This document shows, one piece after another, positions 26,166 to 37,300 of a DNA stretch of 64,000 bases. Numbering within the stretch: the stretch's first letter is position 1; each line of letters opens with the position of its first letter. The stretch is from Monodelphis domestica. Taxonomy: Eukaryota > Chordata > Mammalia > Didelphimorphia > Didelphidae. Location of the stretch: assembly GCF_027887165.1 (NCBI RefSeq), contig NC_077228.1, forward strand, positions 181,261,525 to 181,325,524, read 5' to 3'. Under the pieces are notes generated by a model. It worked only from the letters and a program-made list of their open reading frames with translations. It was not told where the DNA came from and made no database searches. A program made the position numbers and the translations under genes.

Positions 26166-27825
26166 AGCATTTATTAAGCTTTGTGGTAGGGCCACCCAAA
26201 CCTTAATTGCTTCAATACTTCCTATACTATTTGGTCTCTAGTTCAATACTTCTTATATGTAGAAGTATGTAAGGGCTAAAATGAATAGTTTGACTAAAAT
26301 ATGAGAGAATGTGATTGCCAAAATTATAACTCAAGTCAAAAATGAATTTTCATTTAGCAGCTTTATTTATAAAATAGAGGGAAAGAGTAGAGAAATGTGA
26401 AAGAGGGTAGAATAAGCAAACTAGCTAATCATCCTAAAAGTTTCTCTGGTGCCTGGCTCAACTTAGGCAGGGCTTATTAACCCTCCACCAGAGGGCCCTC
26501 AGCCTGAGGGCCATTTAGCCAGAGGACCTGATGATGGCGAATAACCACCAGGTCTCCTCCGGAAACTAATCTCTCCAGAAGCCAGGAAAAGGAGTCAACT
26601 TTTCGCTCACCCACATTGTAGTCTAAAGGAGAAAATGCTAGCATTCCAGGTCCATGGTGAGGAAGGTCCTCCACCAGCCTCCAGAGCTTCAAAAGACTGA
26701 CTCAAAGGAAGTTGCAGCCACTTTTAAAGACCCTTCTTTTTGTCATTTCCTATGCCTTCCTCTACTTTATGGGGACCAATTGCAGTCTTTAACTTTGCTT
26801 AGGACTGCCCAGGGGTCAGTCAGTCATTTCTGAGTTGTCACCCACTTTAGCACATGATTTGTGGACCTCCCTAACTTAGGAGTTAAGCAAAGTGTATATG
26901 CTTCTGGTGATTAAATTTAAAAGTAGATGAGGGGAGAGTTAATCCTATCTTCACAAATATATGGTTTTGCTTTAAAGAATTTTATAATTGCCACTGTAAT
27001 TGTAATTCCTCATTTTGAGGAATGTAAATAAATCAACATTACTTGATATAGACAGCATATATGCATTTTTACATAGCAATATCAATAAGTAAGGTCTAGT
27101 ATTCCTATTATATATATATATTTTTAATAATCATTTTTTCCCCTCACCTAGGGAATCAGAATCAGTGTTTGGAATTGGAATCAGAATTTCACATTTAGAG
27201 TCTTAAGGGAATAGGGAAGAAGTAGTGGCCTTTGATTCCTCACTTGAGAGAATAACTTAAGGCCATGCTCTTGGCACTTGTTGGATAATTGGTATGTATC
27301 CTACAAGTGTTCTTGTTCTTTGAATTTTGCTTTAACCCCTACAACTAGCCAAGAAAATTTCTCCCATTCTTTTCAATAACTTCATAAAGTGTCTACTTGG
27401 GCCCAGTTACTCCTATAGCCCCCTGAAATCATAGAGAAGACCCTCCATGTCCCCTTGATAGCAAACCTTAGATAAGTCAGGAAACATTTCACTCACATTC
27501 TTCTCCCTTTCAACTAGTTACTGTGCTTAAAGATCCAAAAGCTTAGATGTGGAACTCAAGATAACAGATAATACCCTGCTCTACCTATTACCATCTTGGA
27601 ATCCCTGAAAAGGAGGGAGCATCTTTAACATGGATTAATATGAGATTTTGCCTATACAAAAAAGACAAGTTTGTGAAGGCATCTTTGGAACTGCTGCACC
27701 ATCAATTCCCACCAGGGATATTTTTTTCTGAGGGATCAGACTGAGTTGTTATTGTCAATGGATTAAAGAATTAGAGTGAAAGAATATAAGATTTACCCTC
27801 AACTCTCTCTGGACTCAGATCTTGG
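26166..27825. other. Intergenic, possible old LTR sequence
   Basis: AT-rich. A block near 26182-26900 begins tgtggtagggccacccaaac and has a reverse AATAAA (gctttatttataaaata), which would suit an old LTR, but I could not find matching ends or a duplication. (TA)n at about 27108-27121. No gene seen. Confidence 0.3.
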
Positions 27826-27827
27826 AT

Positions 27828-28070
27828 CCTGAGTGACTCCTTGATAGAACCATGAAAGGGGTCAAAATGGCAATTGAGTGGATATGTGTGATGAGTGAGA
27901 GTGAGGCATTAAGGATAATTCTAAGGTTATGAACCTGGGTAACTGGAAGGATGATGACTCCCTCAACATAAATGGGGAATCTTGGACGATGGGTAGGTTT
28001 GGTGGGGAACAGATAATGCATTTCATTTCAGACATGTTGGATTTGATATGTTCACAGGAAATTTAATTCA
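27828..28070 (+). repeat. Ancient repeat R1, fragment
   Basis: aaggataattctaaggttat, gaacctgggtaactggaagg and catttcagacatgttggatt. It continues in order at 28640 after inserted material. Confidence 0.5.
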
Positions 28071-28084
28071 AGACATTTAACAGG

Positions 28085-28294
28085 CAGTTTGTTTAGCAAT
28101 CAAGCAATAAGGGTTTATTAAGAAACTACTGCATGTCAGGTCTTGTGCTTTATAGGCACTGGGGATATAAATACCAAGGATGAAGCAATGGTTATTACAT
28201 TCAATCAATCAATGTTTATTAATCACTTACTGGGTGCCAAGCACTGTACTATGTTCCTATTTGCAAGGAGTTTACAATGGATGATTGCAAGTAC

Positions 28295-28333
<39 letters not shown>

Positions 28334-28400
28334 TAAAAAAGGAATACATATAAGGTAGTTAAGGAAGGACAGGCACTTGCAGTTGTGGGAGAGCAGGAAA
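28085..28400 (+). repeat. R1 head-like repeats plus (CA)n
   Basis: Two copies of the head motif (gcaataagggtttattaaga and caatcaatgtttattaatca, each followed by a gcactg-type core), then (AC)n and a diverged body. Confidence 0.5.
28296..28330. repeat. (AC)n microsatellite
   Basis: 35 bases of uninterrupted AC. Confidence 0.97.
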
Positions 28401-28639
28401 GATTGCATATATATCATAGTGCTTCAGTTGTTTCTTGAAGGGAGAAGCGTACTATGGGCAGATCTACCCCATGTGCTGGAGGCCTTCCTTACTCTATTCC
28501 AACATGATAAAACTATAAATGGAATATTCCAGCCATCCACCTGTCATTCTTTGCTCTTGCATATTTAGAGAGATATACTTGCAGTCATCCATGATTTGTC
28601 TTCTCTTCCTGTCAAAAAATTCCTCGATGACATCATTTA

Positions 28640-29219
28640 TTCTCGTTCCATTGGTAGCTGATGAGGTTACCAAGAGGGAAAATGTAGAGAGACAAGAAGG
28701 GGGTCCAGGACAGATCCCTGGGGAATATTCATGGTTAGGGAGAATCCCATGGATAGTGATCTGGCAAAAGTGACTGAGAAGTTGTCACAGAGGTGGAAAG
28801 AGGACCAGAAGAGAGTAGTGTCATAAGAACTTGGGAGCTAGTATCGAGGAGGCAAGGATGGTCAATAGTAATCAAGAAGAATAAGAACTCAGAAGAGGTC
28901 AGATTTGGCAATTAAAAGATCATTGGTTACTTTGGAGAGAGTAGGTTTCATTGCATAATAGGGTTGAAAGATAAATTGCTAAGGGTTGAGAAGAAAAAAG
29001 AAAGGAAGCAAAAGGAAAGGGTGTTGATGGCTTTTTCAAGGAGTTTGGCTGATAAAGGGAGGAAAGATATAGAATGATAGCCTGAGAAAATAGTAGGGGG
29101 TTAGTGATGGTTTTAAAACTTCAGGAGGACATGGGTGTATTTATAGGCAGCAAGGAAGGAGTTAGTAAAATAGATTGAAGATTAGAGAAGGGGAATATTG
29201 TTGGGGTGGTGGTGGTAAT
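28640..29219 (+). repeat. Ancient repeat R1, body
   Basis: ggtagctgatgaggttacca, gacagatccctggggaatat, ggcaattaaaagatcattgg and tttttcaaggagtttggctg, in the order of a known-looking but unnamed mammalian dispersed repeat. It continues beyond the SINE at 29229. Confidence 0.5.
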
Positions 29220-29228
29220 CTTCTTGAT

Positions 29229-29459
29229 GGGGCTGTAATGGATAGAGTGCTGGGCCTAGAGTCAGGAAGATCTGAGTTCAAATTTGACCTCAGATACGCA
29301 CTAGCTGTGTGACCCTGGACAAATAATTTAACCTCTGTTTGCCTCAGTCTCCTAATATGTAAAGTGAATTGAAGAAGAAAATGGCAAACTATTCTAATAT
29401 CTTTGCCAAGAAAACTCCAAATGAGTCATCTTGAAGAATCAGACATGATGAATAACAAG
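29229..29459 (+). mobile_element. Type B SINE with target-site duplication
   Basis: Forward copy inserted in R1, flanked by cttcttgat at 29220-29228 and 29460-29468. Confidence 0.88.
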
Positions 29460-31075
29460 CTTCTTGATAAACATCAGAGGTGATAGGATCAAGAATATAT
29501 GTAGGGGGTTTGCATTTGGGAGAAGGGTCACCTTTTTCATCAGAGTCTCTATATATTAAAAGAGAAAAGTAGAAGAGTTTTGAGTTGTGGAGAAGGAGAG
29601 AAGAGGGAGTTGAGTTTTTGGAAAGTCAAGAGCAGCAATAGCACAGGGAGACATGGGATTTGAGAGGAGAGAAAATTGTCTAAGACTGAATGGTTAAGTG
29701 AGTTATTTTGAGAAGAAAAGACCATGAAACCAGGACAGGTGTTGGTCAGGGAAAATGCAGAGTGATAGAGCAATCAAAGGTCATAGTGAGATGAATAGAT
29801 TAAGGAAGAGTAAAGAATAGGAAGAAGTGGAAAAATAGGTTATGAAAGAATAAAGAAATCTCACAATTCTTGATCAAAGAATTAGAACTGTGGGTGACAG
29901 CAAGAGTAAGGGTGTGATTTTCTCTGGTGTGCAGATAGTTGGAGTGGAGGAGTAGGTCGTGGGAGTTGAGTAGATTAAGGAACTATAAAGTTAGGGTATT
30001 TGAAGGAACATCAACACCTAAATATAAAAGGTCACATCATGAAAAAATTTAGAAGAACATAGAAGGATCTATCTTTCATATCTATGATTAGATAAAGAAT
30101 TCTTAATTTAGCATGGAAGGAGCAGATCACATAAAACAAAACTGACAATTTAAACCATATAAAATTAAAAGACTTGGGGAGTGTGATACAGCAAAATCAG
30201 TAAGAAGAATGGCTGTCAACTGGCAAGAACATATGCTTCAAAATCTGATAAAAGTCTGGCAGCCTATATATCCTCTGATCTGTAAGAACTGAGGATGAAA
30301 CGTATCCTTTTTCTTGGTGGGTTTTAGGCAGTGGGATGCTATAGGCACAGAATGCTATCTTTTTATTGTCAGAGGCAGTTGTTTAGTTGGTCAATTTTCA
30401 TTGTTCGACTTTCTTTCAAGAAAAGGTTCAGAAGTAGGAGGAGTATTTTGGGAAATGATTGTGTTGTAAAAAGGAAAAGTATCTTTTAATGGAGAAAGAA
30501 AAAGAAAGGAAAAATATCCATTCTGGTTAAGAGTAGTGCTGGTTGACTGACTGATTCAGAGTTAGAAGACATGGGGTCAGTTCCTGCCTCTTAATAGTAA
30601 CTAGCTGTTGGGAAAATCACTTCAATCCGATCCCTTGGTCCCTCACCTGAATCTTGAGTTAACACTCCCATGACTTACCTCACAGGGTTGTTATGAGAAG
30701 AGCACGAGGCATATTCAGAGCTGGCTGTGTTCGTGGTGATATGGGGCAGGGTGTCACCAGGGTTGGACAATGGACAAATCCCCAGGCTCTGGGAAGACTT
30801 ATCAATTCTGTGTTTGATCAGTTTGGTGGAACTGTTCAGAGTATTTCCATGGAAGGAAAAAGCTGTCCTCTCTGGCCACTGGTGACCTAGAGCAAGTGGT
30901 GCCAGCCTCTTACTGGTCTTGTTGAAAGATAGGACGAGTTGGGGATGTTACAGGGCAAGAACCTAAGTGTTATCTTGCTTTTTCTCCCAAAGCCTGACTT
31001 TTTTTCAGGTCCAGTTCCAAGACCTGAGCCTGGGTTCTGGCTACTGGATGTCCTCCGTTTCCCTCACATACATGG
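29460..31075. other. Intergenic, degenerate repeat remains
   Basis: The R1 body seems to run on to about 29970 (G/A-rich). 30010-30300 has an L1-like look (taaaagacttggggagtgtg). A MIR-like scrap lies at 30540-30690. No gene recognised. Confidence 0.35.
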
Positions 31076-31079
31076 ACTC

Positions 31080-31560
31080 TTTAAAAATATTTTATTTTCC
31101 CAATTACATGTAATAATAATTTTCACTGTTTTCTGACATTATAAGATCCAAATTCCCTCCCTTCTGTTCCCCCTCTTGGAGCTGGTAAACAATTTGACTG
31201 GCTTATACACATACCATCATACAACACATACTTCCATATTGTTATAAGTTTTGTAAAATGAATCGCATTGTTTTAAGAGAATACCCATAAGAACAAAAAC
31301 CTCCAAATAAGACCACACATAAACTAATGTAAAAAATCACATGCTTTGATCTGCATCTGACTCCAACATTTCTTTCTCTAGAACTGGATAGCTTCCTTTG
31401 TCATTAGCCCTTCAAGAATGTCCCGGATAATTGTATAGTTGAGAGTAGCTCAGTCTTTCACAGTTGATTGTCCAACAATATTGCTTTTAGTGTATACAAT
31501 TTTCTTTTGGTTCTGCATATTTTGCTTTGCATCAGTTCACTACATGGACTTATTGGGAGG
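31080..31560 (-). mobile_element. L1-type 3' end, second subtype
   Basis: Reverse: aaaatattttattttcccaa, ttacatgtaataataatttt, catatttccat-type motifs and tctgcatattttgctttgca. Related to 56105-56455 and part of 57362-57725. Confidence 0.65.
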
Positions 31561-31617
31561 AAAATTATGCTTCCATGGCACCAAAGGAAGTAATTTTCAG
31601 ATATGTAAATAATAAAT

Positions 31618-31872
31618 GGGGCAACTAGGTGACGCAGTGGACAAAGTTCTGGGCCTGCAATCACTCATCTTACCTCATCTTCAAATCTGGCCTCAAACAC
31701 TTATTAGCTATGTGATCCTGGGCAAGTCACTTAGCCCTATTTGGCTAATTTCTTCATCTGTAAAATGAGCTGGATAAGGAAATGGGAAACCACACAAGTA
31801 TATTTGCCAAGAAAACTCCAAACGAGGTCATGAAGAGTCAGACATGACTCAAAAATGAATAATGACAACAAA
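31618..31872 (+). mobile_element. Type B SINE
   Basis: ggggcaactaggtgacgcag to cagacatgactcaaaaatga; nearly complete, followed by a short (TA)n at 31873-31892. Confidence 0.88.
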
Positions 31873-31892
31873 CTATATATATATATATATAG
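31873..31892. repeat. (TA)n
   Basis: Short perfect TA run at the 3' end of the SINE. Confidence 0.9.
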
Positions 31893-32479
31893 TTTTCAAA
31901 ATACAGTGCTTTACAGGTCATGGAGAAAAATAATACTCTCCCAGAGAGGGTGTATCTAATAGTCCTACCTTCCTCTAGGTCCCTCCAAAGATTCTCATAG
32001 TCTAAGAAAAATGAGTAATAGTGCAGACACACCCAGTTTGGTTGCTTCCCTTTCCAGTGGCTTATTCTCTAGTTTTAAATGAGGAGAGGAGAAGAGAAAG
32101 CAGGTGGCATTTTGGGTTGTGGAGTTGAGGTGGCACTAGGAAGAGTATTCAGCTTGGCTTTAGAGCTAGGGTTGGGGTCCATAGACTCCCTAACTGCATT
32201 CACTGGCCGATTAAAAGATTTTAAGGGGTCTGTGAACTTGGATCAGAAAAAAATTACACCTTTATTAATATTATTAAAATCTGGTTCCTTTTGTCAGTCT
32301 ATGTCTTATTTTATACGTTAAAAAACATTATTCTGACAACTAGTCCATAGACTTCCCCAGTTTGCTAAAAGGGTCTATGATACTTCAAAGCTTAAGACCC
32401 CCTGTTCTAGGGATATCCAGTGCAATTTAACTCATACAGTATCACTCTCTCCACTTCTCACTAGCCAGAGCCCCTGACC

Positions 32480-32725
32480 CCTTTCTACCAGTAGGTAGAG
32501 TTCTAGACTTGGAAGAAGGAAGAAGTGAGTTCAAATTCTACTTTAAACACACTGCTTTGGTGACTGTGAGGCAAGTCACTTAACATCTCTCAACCCCAGT
32601 TTCTTCATCTGTAAAATGATTAAGCTTATTTTATCCCCTCGGATGTTGTAAAGATCAAATGAGATAATACATGCAAAGCACATTGTGAAACTCAGAGTGG
32701 TATATAAACACTAGCTATGGCTGTT
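32480..32725 (+). mobile_element. CORE-SINE / MIR-like element
   Basis: agtgagttcaaattctactt, ggcaagtcacttaacatctc, cagtttcttcatctgtaaaa and gttgtaaagatcaaatgaga in order; long copy. Confidence 0.75.
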
Positions 32726-32979
32726 TCCTGTGTCCCTGGGTTCTTCTTTTTAAAAAGTACCCTTAATTGATGCTTTTGTTTGAACACCACTGTCATTTCT
32801 TCATAACCCTACCCCATGCCAAGCTCCCTAAGTTGAACTTTCCCTAGTTAATGAGAAAAGCAGTTAATGAAAACAATTGATCCAGTGTTCATTTTGGACA
32901 ATGGTATGTGGCATCCTATCCTGGAAATTCTTGGGTTCTTCTGAACACAAAATATTCTTGGACTGCAAGGATTTCACAG

Positions 32980-33013
32980 TTTATTAAGTTCATTCTAGTG
33001 TATTAAGTTTATT
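32980..33013 (-). terminator. LPO: Candidate LPO poly(A) signals (two)
   Basis: On the - strand AATAAA occurs at 33013-33008 and at 32985-32980, about 545-575 bases after the LPO stop. Either could serve. Confidence 0.5.
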
Positions 33014-33554
33014 CCGGTCCATAATTGCACTATTAAAATCATAGCTTCAATCAATCCATCAATCTAGAAATGTTTATGGAGCAACTACTATACAAAAATG
33101 ATTTTGACCCTTTCCCTGCCCTGGAAGAATGCCTGGTCTTTCTGGGGAGACAAGACAGAAAGATGTTTAAGCAAGTCCCCAGAAAAGCCACTAAAGAGAG
33201 GCTTTGATGAGTGCTAAAGGGAGAATACAAACCTTTAGCGGTGCCATTTCTTCATAAAGAAATGGGCTTGAGTTGGACTCTGGACAACCAGTAGGATTTT
33301 GATAAATAGAAAGATAGGAGGCAGCACGATACATACAGATTTGGAGATAGGAAGTATCAGGCACATTCCATCAACAAGATCATTTGGGGAATACTGGGAG
33401 AAAAGACTGGAAAGGTAGTCGAGGGCTGGATTGTGAGGGTCTGAAATTCCAGTCAAAAGAATTAGGTTTAACTTCCCTGAAATAATGCCATGGACAGGGT
33501 GGGGCATCTTATTGATGGTACTTAGAAGGTTGATGTTCTATTATTGGTGTTGCC
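33014..33554 (-). other. LPO: LPO 3'UTR (approximate)
   Basis: Between the stop at 33555 and the first poly(A) signal. 33050-33200 resembles an R1 head on the + strand. The extent is inferred. Confidence 0.45.
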
Positions 33555-33762
33555 TTAATTCTTCTTACAGGTCCAGGGGGTAAGGTCCAGCCTGTCGATT
33601 TCTGAGCACTTCACAAAGTCTTGAGGGTAGTGGTTGGCCTTGAATGCATTAATGGGGACTTCTGTAATGCCAGTGTTGTCACAGACCAGTCTAGAAAAGG
33701 AGACTTTCTTCAGGGCGGCTCGCTGCTGTGGGGTGAACACTCCAGGTTTCTCCCAAAAGAAC
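33555..33762 (-). CDS. LPO: LPO last coding exon
   Basis: Residues 659-727, [33 protein letters not shown], stop TAA. Human LPO ends SPWASVKN, so the Cys four residues from the end is extra. Confidence 0.95.
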
Positions 33763-34307
33763 CTGTGGGGAAGACAAGAAGGTCTTCAAACGGCCCTCGC
33801 CCTACCCTCAGGAACCAAGAAGAAGCCGTAGAATCTCTGAGCAGCTAGCGACCTCAGGGGCTGCCTAGCCCAGCTCATTCCTGAACAGGCATCCTCTCTA
33901 CAACACAACCCACCAGTGGTCATTTAGCTTCTGCTATGAAGACCTCCAGAGAGGGTGAACCCACTGTTTGCCAAGGGAGCCGTTCCTCTTTGGGATGACT
34001 TGGATCATAAGGGAGATTATACAAATATCACATCGATATTTACCTCTTCATATCTTTTTCCCATTTCTCCTGGTTCTCCTCTTGGGGACAAAGAGAACAG
34101 AGGAAATAGCCCTTTAAGGACTTGAAAGACTTGGTTGCCTGTTGTATATACTTACAGATTATAATTTACTCAGCCTCAGAAACACCCACTTGCCAACAGA
34201 CCCATGTACTTGGATGGGTGCTAATTTGGAAGCTAGAAGGCTGTTGCATAATGGGATGTTAATAATGGGCCTTAAGCAAAAAACTATGACAGATTCGTCC
34301 TTGATAG

Positions 34308-34353
<46 letters not shown>

Positions 34354-37300
34354 TTGGCATCTTGAGGATAGAGCAGAAAGCAATAGACAGCCCTTAATTT
34401 GGAAACCATTCTGAGAATATCTTGTCCCTACTTTGTTTTCTCTTTTCTCCATCCCATAGAGTACAAGAATCTGTCACCATAGGGAATGAAGATGAAAGGG
34501 AGGGAAAGAGTTTTATCACCTGTCCTAGTGAGGAAAAAAAAAGTTCCACCTTTACACCAAGAAATTATAGTTATGGAATCATAGAATGTTGAAACTGGAA
34601 GAAGCCTGAGAATTCAAAGCCCTTAATTTATAGAAGAGGAAATTCACACTGCAAGAAGAGAAATGACTTGTCCAAGATCAGAGCTGGTCAGTGGAAGAAG
34701 TAGATAGAACTCAGAACCCGAGTTTTCTCCCCAGTCCAGTTTTATTTCTGCTACTCCAGAACATCTCTTGATATTGTAAATGTCACTTCTTCCATCCCTT
34801 GCACCTCATCTTTCTTGCTTAGGGGGACTTACCTGTCTCCATCTCTGATCTTTTTGAACTGCTTCCCCAGGAGACACGCCAGGAGGGGCCCCACTCTGCC
34901 CCCTGGCACAAGGGGCTCAGCAATGGCTGCAATCCACAGGTCAAAGTTGTCTGGGGTCCCGTACAGATCCATGAACTTCTGAGCCAGTTCCCTGTTGTTC
35001 CCCAACACGGCACTCAATTCTTCTACTGTCTTAGGCTGTGAGAGGCCACAGAAACCTCTCCAAGAGTTGTACCCTGGGGATTGGATTAGAGGGAAGGTAG
35101 AGACAGTCAATCAATCAACAGGCCTTTTTTAAGTGCTTTCTATGGGCCTGGCACTGCTGTAAGCACTGGGGATGATCCTGGCCCTCAGAGGAGCTTGCAT
35201 TCCAAACAACTCCGTACATACTAGATAGAGATGAAGTTGATGGAAGGTGATGTCAGAGGAAAGGCACTCTAGCAGTGAGGGAGACTATGTGAAGCCCTTG
35301 TAGAAAGTGGCATTTAAGCTCATTCTTGAAGGAAGCCAGTAGGCAGAGGTAAGAAGGAGATCATTCCAGACAAGGGGGACGGCTAGTGAAAATGCCTGGA
35401 AATGGGAGATGGATTGCTGTGTTCAAGGGACAGTAGGAAGGCAGAGGCTGCCAGATCAGAGAGTATGTGGAATAGAGTAAAGTGTAAAAAGATGGAAAGG
35501 GTAGAAAGGGGCCAGGTGGTAAAAGGCTTGGAATTATTGCCATACCTGCTGTTGGGCCGGCCTGCCTCAAGGTTCTCCCTATTCTAATCTGCTCTTTTAG
35601 CTCCCAAGGTGATTTTCCTTAAATGCAGGTCTGGTCACATGCCACCCTCCATCAGTAAACTCCAGTGGCTTTCTATGGCCCCCAGGATCAAAGAGATTCA
35701 AAGCCCTTCATAACCTGGCCCGCTCCTACCTTTCCAGTCTTCTTACACCTTAGTCCCCACAGCATGCTCTTTGGTCTATTTACAGGGCCTCCTGGCTCTT
35801 CCACAAGCAAGATATCCCATCTCTTAACTTCAGGCCTTCTCTCTAGCTGTCCCTCTTGCTTGGAATGTTCTCCTCCTCTGAACACTGACCTCCCTGGCTT
35901 CCCAACTAAAATCCCACCTCCTACAGGAAGCTTTCCCCAGCCCCTCGGAAGCCTAGTACCTTCCCTCGCTTAGTGATTTCTTAGTCATCCTTATTCATCA
36001 TTATTATCCATTTTCTCTCATCAGAGTAGCTTGCTTTGCATGGGTTTGTTTGCATGTTGTCTCCCCTATTGGATTGTAAGATTTTTGAGGACAGAGACTA
36101 TCTTTTGACTCTTTTTTTCTCCCTAGCCATTGGCATAGTGCCTGGCACATAGTAGGTGCTTAATAAATGTTTATTGATTAATTGCAATTGTTGTCAGCTC
36201 TCTACCTGTGATACCCTGAGAGAGAAGAGTCTTAGTTGCCTGTCCTAGTTCTGGCTGCCCACATCTGTTCAGGTGCTGTACAGAATAAGAGAGCTTCTTC
36301 AGCTTTTCCCCCGTTCCTCTGAATAATCTTTAACATTTTAAATTTAGTTTCTCATTGGTACGTCCAGACAACAACAGTTATTGTTTTCCTGTTATGGGTA
36401 GTTTGTCAAAAGCATGTACAAAATATAGCAAGAAGCGGCCCTAATGAGCAGACAGAAAACTAGACCCAAATCCAGGAGAACCTGAATTCAAGTTTCATTT
36501 CTGACACAGATTAGCTGTGTGACCCAGGGCAAGTCACTTAACCTACAGCGTTTTAGTCAACTGTCTAAGTTGCAAAGAAGGTGCCAATCAGCATTGGTAG
36601 AGGGAATTTCCTTACCCAAGACTTTATTATACCAGTGATATCTCAAGTCCAGTCCCTATCCCTGTTATATTTAACACAGCAGTAACAAAATCGCCCTTTT
36701 TTTCCCTCATCCCCTTCAGCTTTCTATTCCCATGTGTATTTAAAATTATTTTATTTATGCTCTTTTCTCTATTTTTTCCATCTCTATCACTACCTAAGTT
36801 ATCCCACTCTCCATGCAAGTCCTGCCTCAGAACAAATAAATCTAGTCGAACAAAACAAATTAATTCATTGGTGACGTCTGCACAATGACATTTCATCCTG
36901 CACCTCTGGCCAAAGGGGAAAAGTAGCTTCAGTGTCAGTCTTCTAAAATCATAATTGATCACTGTTTTGATCAGAGCCAGATATTTAAAAAAAATGTGTG
37001 CATGGGCAATTGGGTAGCACAGTAGATAGAGCTCCAGATCTGGAGTTGGGAGGACCTGAGTTCCAGTCAAACCTCAAACACTTCCTAGTTGTGTGACCCT
37101 GGGCAGATCATTTAACCCCAATAGTCTACTAGCCTTTGCCACTTTTTTTTTTGTGCCTTAGAATTGATACTAAATCAGAAGGTAAGGATTTTTTTTTAAG
37201 TATCTGTACATCACGGAGGGATGGAGGATTATAGGATCTTAGAGCTAGAAGAAATCCTAGAGTCTTCTAATCCAATCTGACCTTATTTTATAGATGCAAT

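Noticed and set aside
26182-26935. Intact LTR retrovirus between MPO and LPO
   Set aside because: No paired LTRs, no coding frames and no bounded ends; at most an old LTR remnant.
36627-37070. 147-codon open frame on the - strand
   Set aside because: It is made of L1 3'UTR-like sequence and the head of a SINE; no recognisable protein.
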